Positions 27,110 to 35,907 of a DNA stretch of 64,000 nt are shown here, piece by piece. Source of the stretch: an uncultured Chthonomonas sp. (GTDB taxonomy: Bacteria; Armatimonadota; Chthonomonadetes; Chthonomonadales; Chthonomonadaceae); assembly GCA_903919615.1 (NCBI GenBank), contig CAIXIX010000086.1:1-64000 (forward strand), read 5' to 3'. Position 1 is the first letter of the stretch, and every line of letters starts with the position of its first letter. Position numbers and translations under genes: made by a program. Below the pieces are notes generated by a model that was given only the letters and a program-made list of their open reading frames with translations, did no database searches and was not told where the DNA came from.

Positions 27110-27937
27110 ATGATATTGCTAACGCTACAATTCGCGAAACAGATCAGGTCGTCCTGCATAGACCACAGTGTATCAGTGCAACAGCGGTGCGTTCAAGCCT
27201 GTCTGCTTGCAGTCACTCTGGTTTTGATGACCTCGGGGTGCGGTCCCAGTGACACTGAGATTGCACTCAAGCAGAAGAATGACGCACTCAGGCGTCAATC
27301 GTTGCAGGAGTCAGGCGTAGCTCCAACGGATTCGTCGAATCATGCACCGCTTTCCGATAGTCCGCAGCCCTCGTCTGCAGGTACGACCGTCGGCACGACA
27401 GACCCATTGGGCCTGCATAAGGACGATACTCAGGCCGCAGAAGATCTCGGTTTGCCGATTTATCCCGGTGCAGCGCTCGTGAAGCAGAACGGCTCGACGC
27501 AAGCATCTGTCCAGACTGGCAACGGAATAAACATCGTGTTATTGGAGGTCGTCGCTCCTATTAACGATGTCGTCAAGTTTTACGACGAGAAGATGACTCA
27601 AGAGGTCAGGGATCCTGCGCATCCATCCAGAGTGTCTCGAAGACATCCTGCACATTCAGACCGATCCGAAAAGGGCGAACGCAAGGTTGTTTTGAGCGAC
27701 ACACAACCCGGAAACGGTTTTCGAACGGTTGAGATCCACGCAGAAGCCGGGAAGACTTATATTGAGCTTATGAACGTTACCGGTAAAGACGTGCCGCCCG
27801 GCGTTTCTGCAGCGGTTGGCCTGCCGGCAGCTAGCCGCACGGTGCCCGGTGCACCCGGCTCGAGTGCGGCCACAACGGGAACAAATCACGACCCGGTGGA
27901 CCCGTTACACCCACTACTGCCAATCCCTAATCCGTAA
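27110..27937 (+). CDS. Putative lipoprotein of unknown function
   Basis: A 275-residue protein with an export signal LLAVTLVLMTSGC ending in a lipobox (Cys at about residue 44). The n-region is long, so initiation at a GTG at 27173 is possible; the ATG at 27110 has GGA eight bases upstream. After a Ser/Pro-rich stretch comes a compact domain beginning LGLPIYPGAALVKQ and containing VVAPINDVVKFYDEKM, a pattern seen in uncharacterised outer-surface lipoproteins. The C terminus is Pro/Gly-rich and low complexity. Driven by a clear promoter. Confidence 0.7.
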   Translation: MILLTLQFAKQIRSSCIDHSVSVQQRCVQACLLAVTLVLMTSGCGPSDTEIALKQKNDALRRQSLQESGVAPTDSSNHAPLSDSPQPSSAGTTVGTTDPLGLHKDDTQAAEDLGLPIYPGAALVKQNGSTQASVQTGNGINIVLLEVVAPINDVVKFYDEKMTQEVRDPAHPSRVSRRHPAHSDRSEKGERKVVLSDTQPGNGFRTVEIHAEAGKTYIELMNVTGKDVPPGVSAAVGLPAASRTVPGAPGSSAATTGTNHDPVDPLHPLLPIPNP

Positions 27938-28011
27938 CGCGCCACCATACGAATGGATTAAGCCCGTCATCGCAACTGCTTTTAAGCAAACGCAATTTCG
28001 GGCCCATCTAA

Positions 28012-28989
28012 CTAGCGTGCTTCGGCCTCTAGCAGCCGCTCCGCCTGGATTGCCGCCATGCATCCGGAGCCCGCAGCGGTAATTGCTTGGCGGTACTCCG
28101 TGTCCTGAACGTCGCCTGCTGCGAATACCCCGAGTATGGAAGTGCGCACGTCGTGAACTGTGACGATATATCCCGTCTCGTCTAACTCTAATTGACCCGT
28201 AAAGACGTCCGTATTGGGCTTGTGGCCAATGGCAACAAAGAGGCCCTGAACAGCGAGCTCGCTGATCTCTCCAGTACGCGTGTTACGGAGAGTTAGGCTG
28301 GTTACCTTACCTTCGGCTGGGTCATTGATACGCTCTACTGCCGCATCCCACACGAAGCTAATTTTGGGGTTCGCAAAGGCGCGCTTCTGCATAATCTGAG
28401 ATGCCCGCAGTGTGTCTCGCCGATGGATAACATACACCCGAGTGGCGTGGTTCGTAAGGTAGATCGCCTCTTCCATCGCGGTATCTCCTCCTCCGACAAC
28501 CGCAACCTCTTTGCCTCGGAAGAAGAAACCATCGCATGTCGCGCATGCCGACACACCTCTGCCTCCGAGCCCGCCTTCCCAGGCTGGCCGCTCTTCGGGC
28601 AGACCGATCCACTTTGCGCTCGCGCCTGTTGCGATAATGATGGTCTGAGACTGGTATAGATCGTCTCCGACCCATACTTTAAACGGCCTCTGTGAGAAAT
28701 CGACTCGCGTTACCAGGTCCTCTACTACCTCAACCCCAAATCTCAGCGCCTGATTGCGCATCACCATCATCAGCTCAGGTCCCTGAATTCCATGCTCAAA
28801 TCCGGGATAGTTCTCCACCTCCGTCGTGATGGTTAGCTGCCCCCCTGCACCCAAAAGCTCCTGTCCCCGACCGACTCCACCGTCGATCATCAGAGGAGAG
28901 AGATTTGCTCGACCTGCATATATCGCCGCCGTGTAGCCTGCGGGACCGGAACCGATGATAATGACTTTATGTACAACAGATTGCTCCAT
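28012..28989 (-). CDS. trxB: Thioredoxin reductase
   Basis: A 325-residue FAD/NADPH flavoprotein that reduces thioredoxin. FAD site IIIGSGPAGYTAAIYAGRAN at the N terminus, redox CATC around residues 149-152, NADPH site VAVVGGGDTAMEEA, and the C-terminal FAD motif GVFAAGDVQD. The start is the ATG at 28989 (MEQSVVHK, AAGG about ten bases upstream); a longer reading adds eight residues. It converges on the lipoprotein gene with a 74-base gap. Confidence 0.95.
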   Translation of the reverse strand: MEQSVVHKVIIIGSGPAGYTAAIYAGRANLSPLMIDGGVGRGQELLGAGGQLTITTEVENYPGFEHGIQGPELMMVMRNQALRFGVEVVEDLVTRVDFSQRPFKVWVGDDLYQSQTIIIATGASAKWIGLPEERPAWEGGLGGRGVSACATCDGFFFRGKEVAVVGGGDTAMEEAIYLTNHATRVYVIHRRDTLRASQIMQKRAFANPKISFVWDAAVERINDPAEGKVTSLTLRNTRTGEISELAVQGLFVAIGHKPNTDVFTGQLELDETGYIVTVHDVRTSILGVFAAGDVQDTEYRQAITAAGSGCMAAIQAERLLEAEAR

Positions 28990-29178
28990 GAAACAGACGC
29001 CTTTCGCTGCCACCCTCTCTGGCGGCCTTGCCGGTATGGGAAATGTCCCTTCATATTACCCTTCTTAATACGTCCCGCAGTCGACGCATGACGTCTGGGA
29101 GTACGGGAGCAATCTGAGGTATTCTGTTCACTCAATTCATTCCAAATATGAGCCTCTGGGTTGTGGAGGAGCCTTATC

Positions 29179-30144
29179 GTGACAGCATTTGATTCGCCTC
29201 GGGACATTATGTGCGCGCTGGCGCAGCATGTGAAATCTGCAGTTCACCCGCACATGGGCACCTGGCGGGCCCGCCGCGTAACCGGCATCGCTTCTAGCGG
29301 AGACGCGACTTTTGACATCGACGAGATCGCCGAGGGCGCAGTTGAGTCCTTTTTGATCGATAACGAGGTTAATGTAGCCTACTACTCAGAGGATCGCGGC
29401 CTTATTCACCCATTTCCGGGGCGAGATCCCGAAGGTGTGCTGATCATTGATCCTATCGATGGAACGCGTGGAGCGATAGCCGGATTTGAAGCCTGCGTAG
29501 TTTCTATTGCGTGGGCCAAACCCGTTGCCGAGCCAACGATAGCTGACGTGCTTTATGGCGTGATAGTTGAGCTGAAAGGCGCGATCACGCTGTTCGCTGA
29601 ACGCGGCTGTGGCGCTAGCATCCTCGATGACGCAGGCAAGAGCATCCCGCTGGCGCTCTCTCCCACTGATTCTATTCCCGCAATGGCTTGGGCAACCGAA
29701 GTCGTCGGCGCACCGTTGGAGCATCTGTTTCAGGTGCTGGCGCCTATTGCGAACCAGACGACAGTTCGAGGAGGCTTTTTTATCCTCAACAGCAGCGCCT
29801 TTGAGTTAACGCGGCTTGTCACCGGTCAGCTTGCTGCCGTTGTCGATTTGCGCAATCGCCTGCTGCATGAGTTCCCGGAATTGCGTGATTCTTTTGTAGT
29901 GCATGGTGGTGGACGACTACTATCTCTGTATGGCTACGACGTTGCTGCAGCCACTCTGATTGTTGAAGAGGCTGGAGGGATCGTTACAGATGCGTGGGGA
30001 CGCAGCCTTGCGGATTGGAAACTGCTAGACACCACTGAAGCCAACTTTGGATCTCTAATTGTCAGTTCCAACACAGAGCTACACAGCAAGCTGTTGCGCT
30101 CCGTTGACGAGTCGTTTGCAAATCTCAAGCAATCAGGTCTGTAA
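29179..30144 (+). CDS. Inositol monophosphatase-family phosphatase
   Basis: A 321-residue member of the lithium-sensitive Mg-dependent phosphatase superfamily. The metal motif VLIIDPIDGTRGAIAGFEA and the upstream acidic YYSEDRG loop are clear, and GYDVAAATLIVEEAGGIVTD matches the C-terminal metal/substrate block. The start is GTG at 29179, seven bases after GGAGGAG. The substrate (inositol phosphate, PAP, fructose bisphosphate or another sugar phosphate) cannot be assigned. The N-terminal region is divergent from canonical SuhB. Confidence 0.85.
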   Translation: MTAFDSPRDIMCALAQHVKSAVHPHMGTWRARRVTGIASSGDATFDIDEIAEGAVESFLIDNEVNVAYYSEDRGLIHPFPGRDPEGVLIIDPIDGTRGAIAGFEACVVSIAWAKPVAEPTIADVLYGVIVELKGAITLFAERGCGASILDDAGKSIPLALSPTDSIPAMAWATEVVGAPLEHLFQVLAPIANQTTVRGGFFILNSSAFELTRLVTGQLAAVVDLRNRLLHEFPELRDSFVVHGGGRLLSLYGYDVAAATLIVEEAGGIVTDAWGRSLADWKLLDTTEANFGSLIVSSNTELHSKLLRSVDESFANLKQSGL

Positions 30145-30185
30145 CGGATGGATTCGCGCGGAACCACGCGCGCAAAATCCAGAGG

Positions 30186-30191
30186 TATACT
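30186..30191 (+). promoter_or_regulatory. Possible -10 element upstream of rel
   Basis: AGAGGTATACT lies about 230 bases before the rel start, after a small GC hairpin (CGCGCG-GAACCA-CGCGCG, 30155-30172) that may mark the end of the phosphatase gene. The -35 is not recognisable. Confidence 0.35.
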
Positions 30192-30420
30192 GTTATTTCC
30201 TGATTTCGTTTAACCATCGGCATGCCGATCGCTGGATATACGTCAGGATTATGATTTGTTGCAGCGTTGCCCGCGCCAGTGTTGTCGACGGAGCAGAAGT
30301 AGCAGCGTCACCCGGATTGATGGTGCCACACCGGTTAGTTAAGAGAGTTGGCACATCCGAGGTTAGATTCGGCGCAGAGTTTAACCGCGGTGACCGGTAA
30401 TGTGAAGGAGCCCCGTTGCG

Positions 30421-32784
30421 ATGGACGACGACCATCGACTAAAGCATGATTCTTCCCCGCCAGCGTCGGCGCTCGTGCCAGAGCCAGATGTTACGGATGT
30501 AATGCGTCGCGTGGAAGAGACTGTGGCGAGAATCCTCACTCGCCTCCAGGAGTATCGCCCCCAGGCCGACACCGAATTTGTGATTCGCGCCTACGATTTT
30601 GCTAGAGATAAGCACAAACACCAGAAGAGAAAATGCGGAGATCCCTACATCATCCATCCCGTCGAGGTCACTGAAATCCTCACGGAGATCGAAATGGATG
30701 AAAAATCGTTGGCGGCTGGGCTGCTGCACGACGTGGTTGAAGACTGTAACGTTTCACTGGCAGAAATTGAAGCGGAGTTTGGCGCCGAAGTTGCAAATCT
30801 TGTAGACGGGGTTACAAAGCTCCAGATCTCCGGCGTTGATGAGGCTAAGGATAGGGAGACCGATCCGGACGAAACGGTCGAAATGAGCGCGGCGACCATC
30901 GAGAGGTTCAAAAAGCAGGCGGAGATGGCGAAGAATGCCAATAATCTCCGAAAGCTCTTCGTGGCGATGGCTCGAGACTTGCGCGTAATGATCATAAAGC
31001 TTGCGGACCGCTTGAACAATATGCGGACACTCTCAGCACTTTCACCCTCCCGACAGTATCGAATTTCAACCGAGACCCTTCAAATCTTCGCTCCTCTCGC
31101 GCACAGGCTGGGCCTCTGGAAGTGGAAGTCTCAGCTCGAAGATCTCTCTTTCAAGTATGTCGAACCTGAGGCATATGCGAATGTCGCGGCAATGGTAGCA
31201 AGTCGGCGCGAGGAGCGGCAGACGGAAGTCGACACCGCGATCGCCTCCATCCACCTTAAGCTTAAAGATGAAGGCATTGATGCTCAGGTTAATGGCCGTC
31301 CCAAACATCTTTACAGCATCTACAACAAGATGCTGCAGCAGAAGCTCGAGTTCAGCGATCTGCTCGATCTAATTGCAATCCGCATCATCGTCCACACACG
31401 TCCCGAATGTTATCACGCGCTTGGCATCGTCAGCGGTCTGTGGACGCCTATTCCCGGGCTTTACACCGACTATATTGCAAACAGCAAGGGCAATATGTAC
31501 CAATCGCTCCATATCAAGGTTATGGGGCCAGCCAATAAGCCGTTAGAAGTTCAGATTCGAACGTGGGAGATGCACCGGACCGCAGAGTTTGGCGTCGCAG
31601 CGCACTGGCAGTATAAAGAGGGTGGAAAAACCAGCGACGCATTTGAGATGCGGCTTTCATTTCTTCGCCAACAGATGTTTGATTGGCAGGCAGAGAGCCG
31701 CGACCCAAACGACTTTATGCGAAGCGTGACCGAAGACCTGTTTACCGATCAGGTGTTTGTTCGCACCCCGCGCGGGGATCTCCTAGACCTGCCAACAGGC
31801 TCAACGCCGGTCGATTTCGCGTATCGTGTCCACAGCGACGTTGGCCACCACTGCGTTGGCGCCAAAGTCAATGCCCGTATGGTACCGCTTTCTTATCAGT
31901 TCATTAACGGTGATGTGGTCGAGATTATTACGAGACCTAGTGCAAACCCTAGCAGGGACTGGTTGGCCTTCGTAAAGACGTCCCACGCGAAAAGTCGCAT
32001 CAAAGCCTACTACAAGCGGCTTCATCAGGCCGAGAATGTGGTTTCTGGCCGCGATATGCTCGAGAAGGAGCTTGCGCACCAGATGGAGCGCGATCCAGGC
32101 GCCTGGGGAGATGACACGCGATCGCTTCTTAAGGATGAGTCGTTACGTCTTGTAGCTCCGCATTTCAATATGCCCGGTGAAACGGAGCTCTTGGCTTCGA
32201 TCGGGTACGGAACGATCGCGGCGTCCTCGGTTCTGAATCGTATAAAGCCAGCGGCTAAAACCACAACGGGGATTCAGGTAGGTGGCAAGAAATCGGATGA
32301 TCGTAAGCTGCAGATTCTTGCCGGAGGCCTGGATGCCGAAAATGTCCTTTTCAGGCGGTCGCGATGCTGTTTGCCTATTCCCGGGGACGATGTTATCGGA
32401 TATGTTACGCGTGGCCGCGGAATGGCGCTGCATCGGCGCGAGTGCCCCAATGCAGTCCAGTATCTGATGCGAGAGACGGATAGATGTACCGCGGTTGAGT
32501 ACGTTGGCAACGATGGACAGGTCTATCAGGTGTATCTGAGAATTGAGTCTCTGGATCGCCGTGGTCTGCTCGGCGATGTCGGCTCAATTTTTGCGGAAAA
32601 CAAGACGAACATCACAGCGGTTAAAACACAATCTCACAGAAACAAAACGGCAACACTGGATCTTTCGATCGAAGTGCGAAACACGGAACATCTCGCTACG
32701 ATAATTCAGAAGGTGTACAGCCTCGGCGATATCATGGCCGTACACCGTTCAAACGGCGGTCGAGAAGAGACCAGGTCGAAGTAG
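30421..32784 (+). CDS. rel: Bifunctional (p)ppGpp synthetase/hydrolase
   Basis: A 787-residue long RSH enzyme that makes and degrades the stringent-response alarmone. Domains in order: HD hydrolase with YIIHPVEV and LLHDVVED (H103, D104); synthetase with LLDLIAIRIIV, NMYQSLHIKVM and LEVQIRTWEMHRTAEFG; TGS around 410-475 (VFVRTPRGDLLDLPTGSTPV); a zinc-finger-like stretch RSRCCLPIPGDDVIGY; and a C-terminal ACT domain (LDRRGLLGDVGSIFAENKTN). Both catalytic halves look intact. GAAGGAG lies ten bases before the ATG. It converges on the exosortase gene with only 13 bases between. Confidence 0.96.
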   Translation: MDDDHRLKHDSSPPASALVPEPDVTDVMRRVEETVARILTRLQEYRPQADTEFVIRAYDFARDKHKHQKRKCGDPYIIHPVEVTEILTEIEMDEKSLAAGLLHDVVEDCNVSLAEIEAEFGAEVANLVDGVTKLQISGVDEAKDRETDPDETVEMSAATIERFKKQAEMAKNANNLRKLFVAMARDLRVMIIKLADRLNNMRTLSALSPSRQYRISTETLQIFAPLAHRLGLWKWKSQLEDLSFKYVEPEAYANVAAMVASRREERQTEVDTAIASIHLKLKDEGIDAQVNGRPKHLYSIYNKMLQQKLEFSDLLDLIAIRIIVHTRPECYHALGIVSGLWTPIPGLYTDYIANSKGNMYQSLHIKVMGPANKPLEVQIRTWEMHRTAEFGVAAHWQYKEGGKTSDAFEMRLSFLRQQMFDWQAESRDPNDFMRSVTEDLFTDQVFVRTPRGDLLDLPTGSTPVDFAYRVHSDVGHHCVGAKVNARMVPLSYQFINGDVVEIITRPSANPSRDWLAFVKTSHAKSRIKAYYKRLHQAENVVSGRDMLEKELAHQMERDPGAWGDDTRSLLKDESLRLVAPHFNMPGETELLASIGYGTIAASSVLNRIKPAAKTTTGIQVGGKKSDDRKLQILAGGLDAENVLFRRSRCCLPIPGDDVIGYVTRGRGMALHRRECPNAVQYLMRETDRCTAVEYVGNDGQVYQVYLRIESLDRRGLLGDVGSIFAENKTNITAVKTQSHRNKTATLDLSIEVRNTEHLATIIQKVYSLGDIMAVHRSNGGREETRSK

Positions 32785-32797
32785 CCTTCGCGAAAAC

Positions 32798-34513
32798 CTA
32801 ATGCGCAACCACACCCGGCATCTGTATGGGCGATGGATCCGCCAGCCCAGGCTTCTGACCTGCTAGGATCGGACCAATTTGTCCCCACATACCAGCGATG
32901 AAGTGAACTAGCTGGCCCCGCCTTATATCATCCAACCCTTTACTCTGCGGCAAGAACCTTACGAAGTAGGAAGGCCTGCCCGCGTCACCCATTATCATCT
33001 GCCGCATAATCGCGTTGCGGATCTGGTACTTGTCCTGAAGCACTTTTCCTTCAACCACATAGCAGTACATGATGCGGTTTGGCTCTGGGTCGCCGTGAAG
33101 CTGATAGGTGGACTCTTGCACTGTTATGGGGCCAAGCGGTGTTGTCAGGTCTGGCTTTCCAACGTCGGTCATCACCGCATTGCTGCCGAGCATGCAGGAG
33201 TGAGGATCGTGGAAGGTCTTTCTTCCTGAACCAGACGTCATGAAGATGTTTGTGACCGATCCATCTGAGCCCTTGTATACCCGGTTAATAACGCGAGTTG
33301 GGCTCAGCGCTTCCGCCTCCTCTTTTTGCAGTCGATCCACAGCGGGATTCTGCGCATTCGATTCGGCCGTATAGGTCACTCCATCGTATGCAAATTGGAG
33401 CGGCACCTGGAATGTGGCTATTGGAGGCTGTGGGTGCAGAGGGCGGGTGATGTAACTGGAGCCCGCGATTGCCACCAAGATCATCGCGTCAAAGGCGACA
33501 GCATATGGCATTGATGCCTGCAACCCCTTTTTGCCGGGGCGCCACGTAAGCACCTCTTGCCACCACGCCTGCTCAGGCTCCGCTCCGGATTCGGCACGTG
33601 CTGCGGCCTCTTCTCGTTCCCGAATCTCCTCTGCCTCTGATAGTGGGATGCCGAGGAAGCTCTTACAGTTTAGGACGCGAGCGAAATTGAACAGGAAGAG
33701 GAAGGCAAGTGTGAGGACGATGAAGCCGCTGTAGTCATGGAACCAGCTTGCGGCCTCCTTGCTGATCAGCTCGCCGACAATTCCGATGAAAGCGATTCTA
33801 AGCGAATTAATAAACAGACTCAGCGGAATAGTACACAAGAAAAGCGCCCATCGTTTCCAGGTTTCACCGTCGACAAGGTAGCTGAACGCCGCCGTAAATG
33901 TCATGAGCGAAACGAGGGTTTTGAATCCGCTGCATGGCAGCTCAACAGCCATCGAATACGAGTCCATGCGAATCATGGTGCCCTCGCATACCGAGTGCAA
34001 CTGAATCAGGTTGAGCAGGCTGGTAGCAAGCTGAGCCGATTTAAGCTGAATAGGAAATGCGATACCGTTAATGATTTGATCCGGTATAAGCGGCATCATC
34101 ATCAGCACAAAGACCAGCGGAAACATAATAATCTTCGTGCGGCCTTTGCCCATGATCATGAAACAGGCGCCAAGCAGAATGAACAGGAACGAGAACGACT
34201 TAACCGCGACGACATCGAGCCGCTGGCCCGCAAGAAAAATCAGTATGCCCGATGCGAGCCAGCCGACGCCGAGCCAAGTTGGCTTCCACGTGCATTCGTC
34301 GATCGAGTGCCGATTTCGATACACCATGACGGCGATGAAGAAAGGCACAAACATGGCGTGCGCATAGAAGCTGCCAGGGGCCGTCCACTCATCCCACCAG
34401 TAGTGGAAAGTTGGCAAGTAGAGTTTTGCCACGAGCAGCAGCCCGATTGCCAATGGTGCGAGCAACGCTGCGATCGCTTTAATTCCTGGTGTGTTCTCTG
34501 CGCTAGCTGTCAT
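32798..34513 (-). CDS. Exosortase fused to an EpsI-type domain
   Basis: A 571-residue protein. Residues 1-290 are a multi-pass exosortase with the Cys-Arg-His active site: VELPCSGFKTL (C194), FINSLRIAFI (R239) and SWFHDYSGF (H259). After a charged linker and another membrane segment (about 335-355), residues of about 360-545 match the EpsI/DUF3485 domain, including FHDPHSCMLGSNAV. Exosortases cut and transfer PEP-CTERM-type proteins at the membrane and are tied to exopolysaccharide production. A SurA/EpsD-like foldase follows upstream on the same strand and a WecG-type glycosyltransferase beyond it, which supports an EPS role. No PEP-CTERM substrate is in the window. Confidence 0.88.
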   Translation of the reverse strand: MTASAENTPGIKAIAALLAPLAIGLLLVAKLYLPTFHYWWDEWTAPGSFYAHAMFVPFFIAVMVYRNRHSIDECTWKPTWLGVGWLASGILIFLAGQRLDVVAVKSFSFLFILLGACFMIMGKGRTKIIMFPLVFVLMMMPLIPDQIINGIAFPIQLKSAQLATSLLNLIQLHSVCEGTMIRMDSYSMAVELPCSGFKTLVSLMTFTAAFSYLVDGETWKRWALFLCTIPLSLFINSLRIAFIGIVGELISKEAASWFHDYSGFIVLTLAFLFLFNFARVLNCKSFLGIPLSEAEEIREREEAAARAESGAEPEQAWWQEVLTWRPGKKGLQASMPYAVAFDAMILVAIAGSSYITRPLHPQPPIATFQVPLQFAYDGVTYTAESNAQNPAVDRLQKEEAEALSPTRVINRVYKGSDGSVTNIFMTSGSGRKTFHDPHSCMLGSNAVMTDVGKPDLTTPLGPITVQESTYQLHGDPEPNRIMYCYVVEGKVLQDKYQIRNAIMRQMIMGDAGRPSYFVRFLPQSKGLDDIRRGQLVHFIAGMWGQIGPILAGQKPGLADPSPIQMPGVVAH

Positions 34514-34583
34514 GAAGTCCTATCCGTAAATCGACAAACGCCTGGTGTCTGCATTCATTGCATTGACTGAATTCGTCGACTTG

Positions 34584-35528
34584 CTAGTTTGTCTTTGTTC
34601 TGGCCCGGTCCGGAAAAAAGAGCATCTCCGTGTTTACGCGATCCATATGGTCTTCAAACTCGATATTTGACTTTGCCCAAAGCGAGGCAAGCAGCTCAGC
34701 AGCAGGACGCGCTCGCTTAAGTGCAACCCGCAGCCGGATCTGTTTGATAATCTTGGGGTCGGCCAAATCCGCGCGGTGACCTGGCTCCAACTCGTCTAGA
34801 CGAATTAGCAGTTTACGTGCTCCAAGCTGTGCCAGCTCTCTCGGCGCCTCTGGCTGAACCGACTTTAGCTCCATCTTAAAGATTTGTGAGTTGACCTGGG
34901 TGCCAAATGGCTGCGCGAACGTAAACCTGCCATTATCGCCAAGGAACACAACATCCTGAGGGAATTCCGACATGATCTTCGCAGGGCTAAATGGGGGGCT
35001 AACACTTGCAAGCAGCCGTCGAATATCCTCAGATCTGGCATCGTTGAGTACTGCGGCCACCGAACAGTGTGCCTTATTGGGGGTATCGTACAACTGAGGG
35101 TTGGCCTGATATTCAGCTCGGATCTCTTCATCGGAGACCGGAATATCCTTTGCTAACAGTCGCTCTTCTTCAAGTTGAAACTTGATCTCAGCCTTTGCGT
35201 CTTCCGTGAGCCAGGGAGAGCGTGTTAATCGCTGCGCGTAGGACCAATCCAGCTCTCTATGTAGGGTGAATTCGGTTTCGACTTCTTCATCCGATGGCGC
35301 GACGCTTTGAGCGTGGGCCTCTTGATCAATCAATATCCGCTGCACGATCGCTGCTTTATACTGCGGGCCATACTGCTGCTCCAGGTAGGTATACATATCA
35401 TTCCTGGAAATTGGCGTTCCATTAACTCGTATGATTGCTCTCTTGCCGCGTACTTTGAAGAAAAGCACCGCATTTAACAATATCGAGACCGCGAGGGCAA
35501 AGCCTAGCAGCAGTCTGATATGACGCAT
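34584..35528 (-). CDS. SurA/EpsD-like periplasmic foldase
   Basis: A 314-residue protein with an N-terminal membrane anchor (LLLGFALAVSILLNAVLFF) and a SurA_N-like helical region: VNGTPISRNDMYTYLEQQYG, VQRILIDQEA, SDEEVETEF. VSDEEIRAEYQANPQLYDTP then begins the segment where a parvulin domain normally sits. The parvulin itself is weak, so catalytic isomerase activity is uncertain; chaperone function is more likely. AGGGAG lies before the ATG at 35528. Next to the exosortase gene, as EpsD-type foldases often are in exopolysaccharide clusters. Confidence 0.7.
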   Translation of the reverse strand: MRHIRLLLGFALAVSILLNAVLFFKVRGKRAIIRVNGTPISRNDMYTYLEQQYGPQYKAAIVQRILIDQEAHAQSVAPSDEEVETEFTLHRELDWSYAQRLTRSPWLTEDAKAEIKFQLEEERLLAKDIPVSDEEIRAEYQANPQLYDTPNKAHCSVAAVLNDARSEDIRRLLASVSPPFSPAKIMSEFPQDVVFLGDNGRFTFAQPFGTQVNSQIFKMELKSVQPEAPRELAQLGARKLLIRLDELEPGHRADLADPKIIKQIRLRVALKRARPAAELLASLWAKSNIEFEDHMDRVNTEMLFFPDRARTKTN

Positions 35529-35907
35529 ATTCGCTCCCTTTCTGTCCCATGAGGTCGTTATGCTCAGGAACAGGGCCGCTCATCCAAAACCTGTCGAGCG
35601 ACACTACATTTACGCTCTACCTAGCGGTCGAGGCTCAAATCATTCTCAACATCACGCAGTGCCTGTGTCGCAACGTAACATACCGTTCTTACTGGGATCA
35701 ACTGCAGAGGTTCGAGTGCCGAGAGCATGTGGCCAATCCTTGTATCTGCCGAACGATGGGCGTTTCGCGGTTCGATACCAAATCTGATTAAGTTGTGCCA
35801 CTGAGCTCTGTATCAGAGATTATTATATCATAGTCGATCGACAGGATGGTAAAGGTCGCACTCATAGCCGTTAGAGTGTGATGCCATTGAGATCGCGTGA
35901 AATCCGT
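35529..35907. other. Gene-free stretch upstream of the foldase gene
   Basis: About 380 bases. A minus-strand TATAAT (RC of ATTATA near 35822) preceded by TGA could be an extended -10, giving the foldase-exosortase unit a leader of nearly 290 bases. The short + strand frames at 35549-35791 show no protein character. No known riboswitch was recognised. Confidence 0.35.

Noticed and set aside
33737..34570. Long + strand frame (277 codons) opposite the exosortase gene
   Set aside because: Very rich in His, Gln, Arg and Asn, no family pattern and no start signal; it is the antisense shadow of a well-supported gene.
35549..35791. Two short + strand frames between the foldase and WecG-STAS genes
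   Set aside because: Composition is not protein-like and no ribosome-binding site is placed for either.
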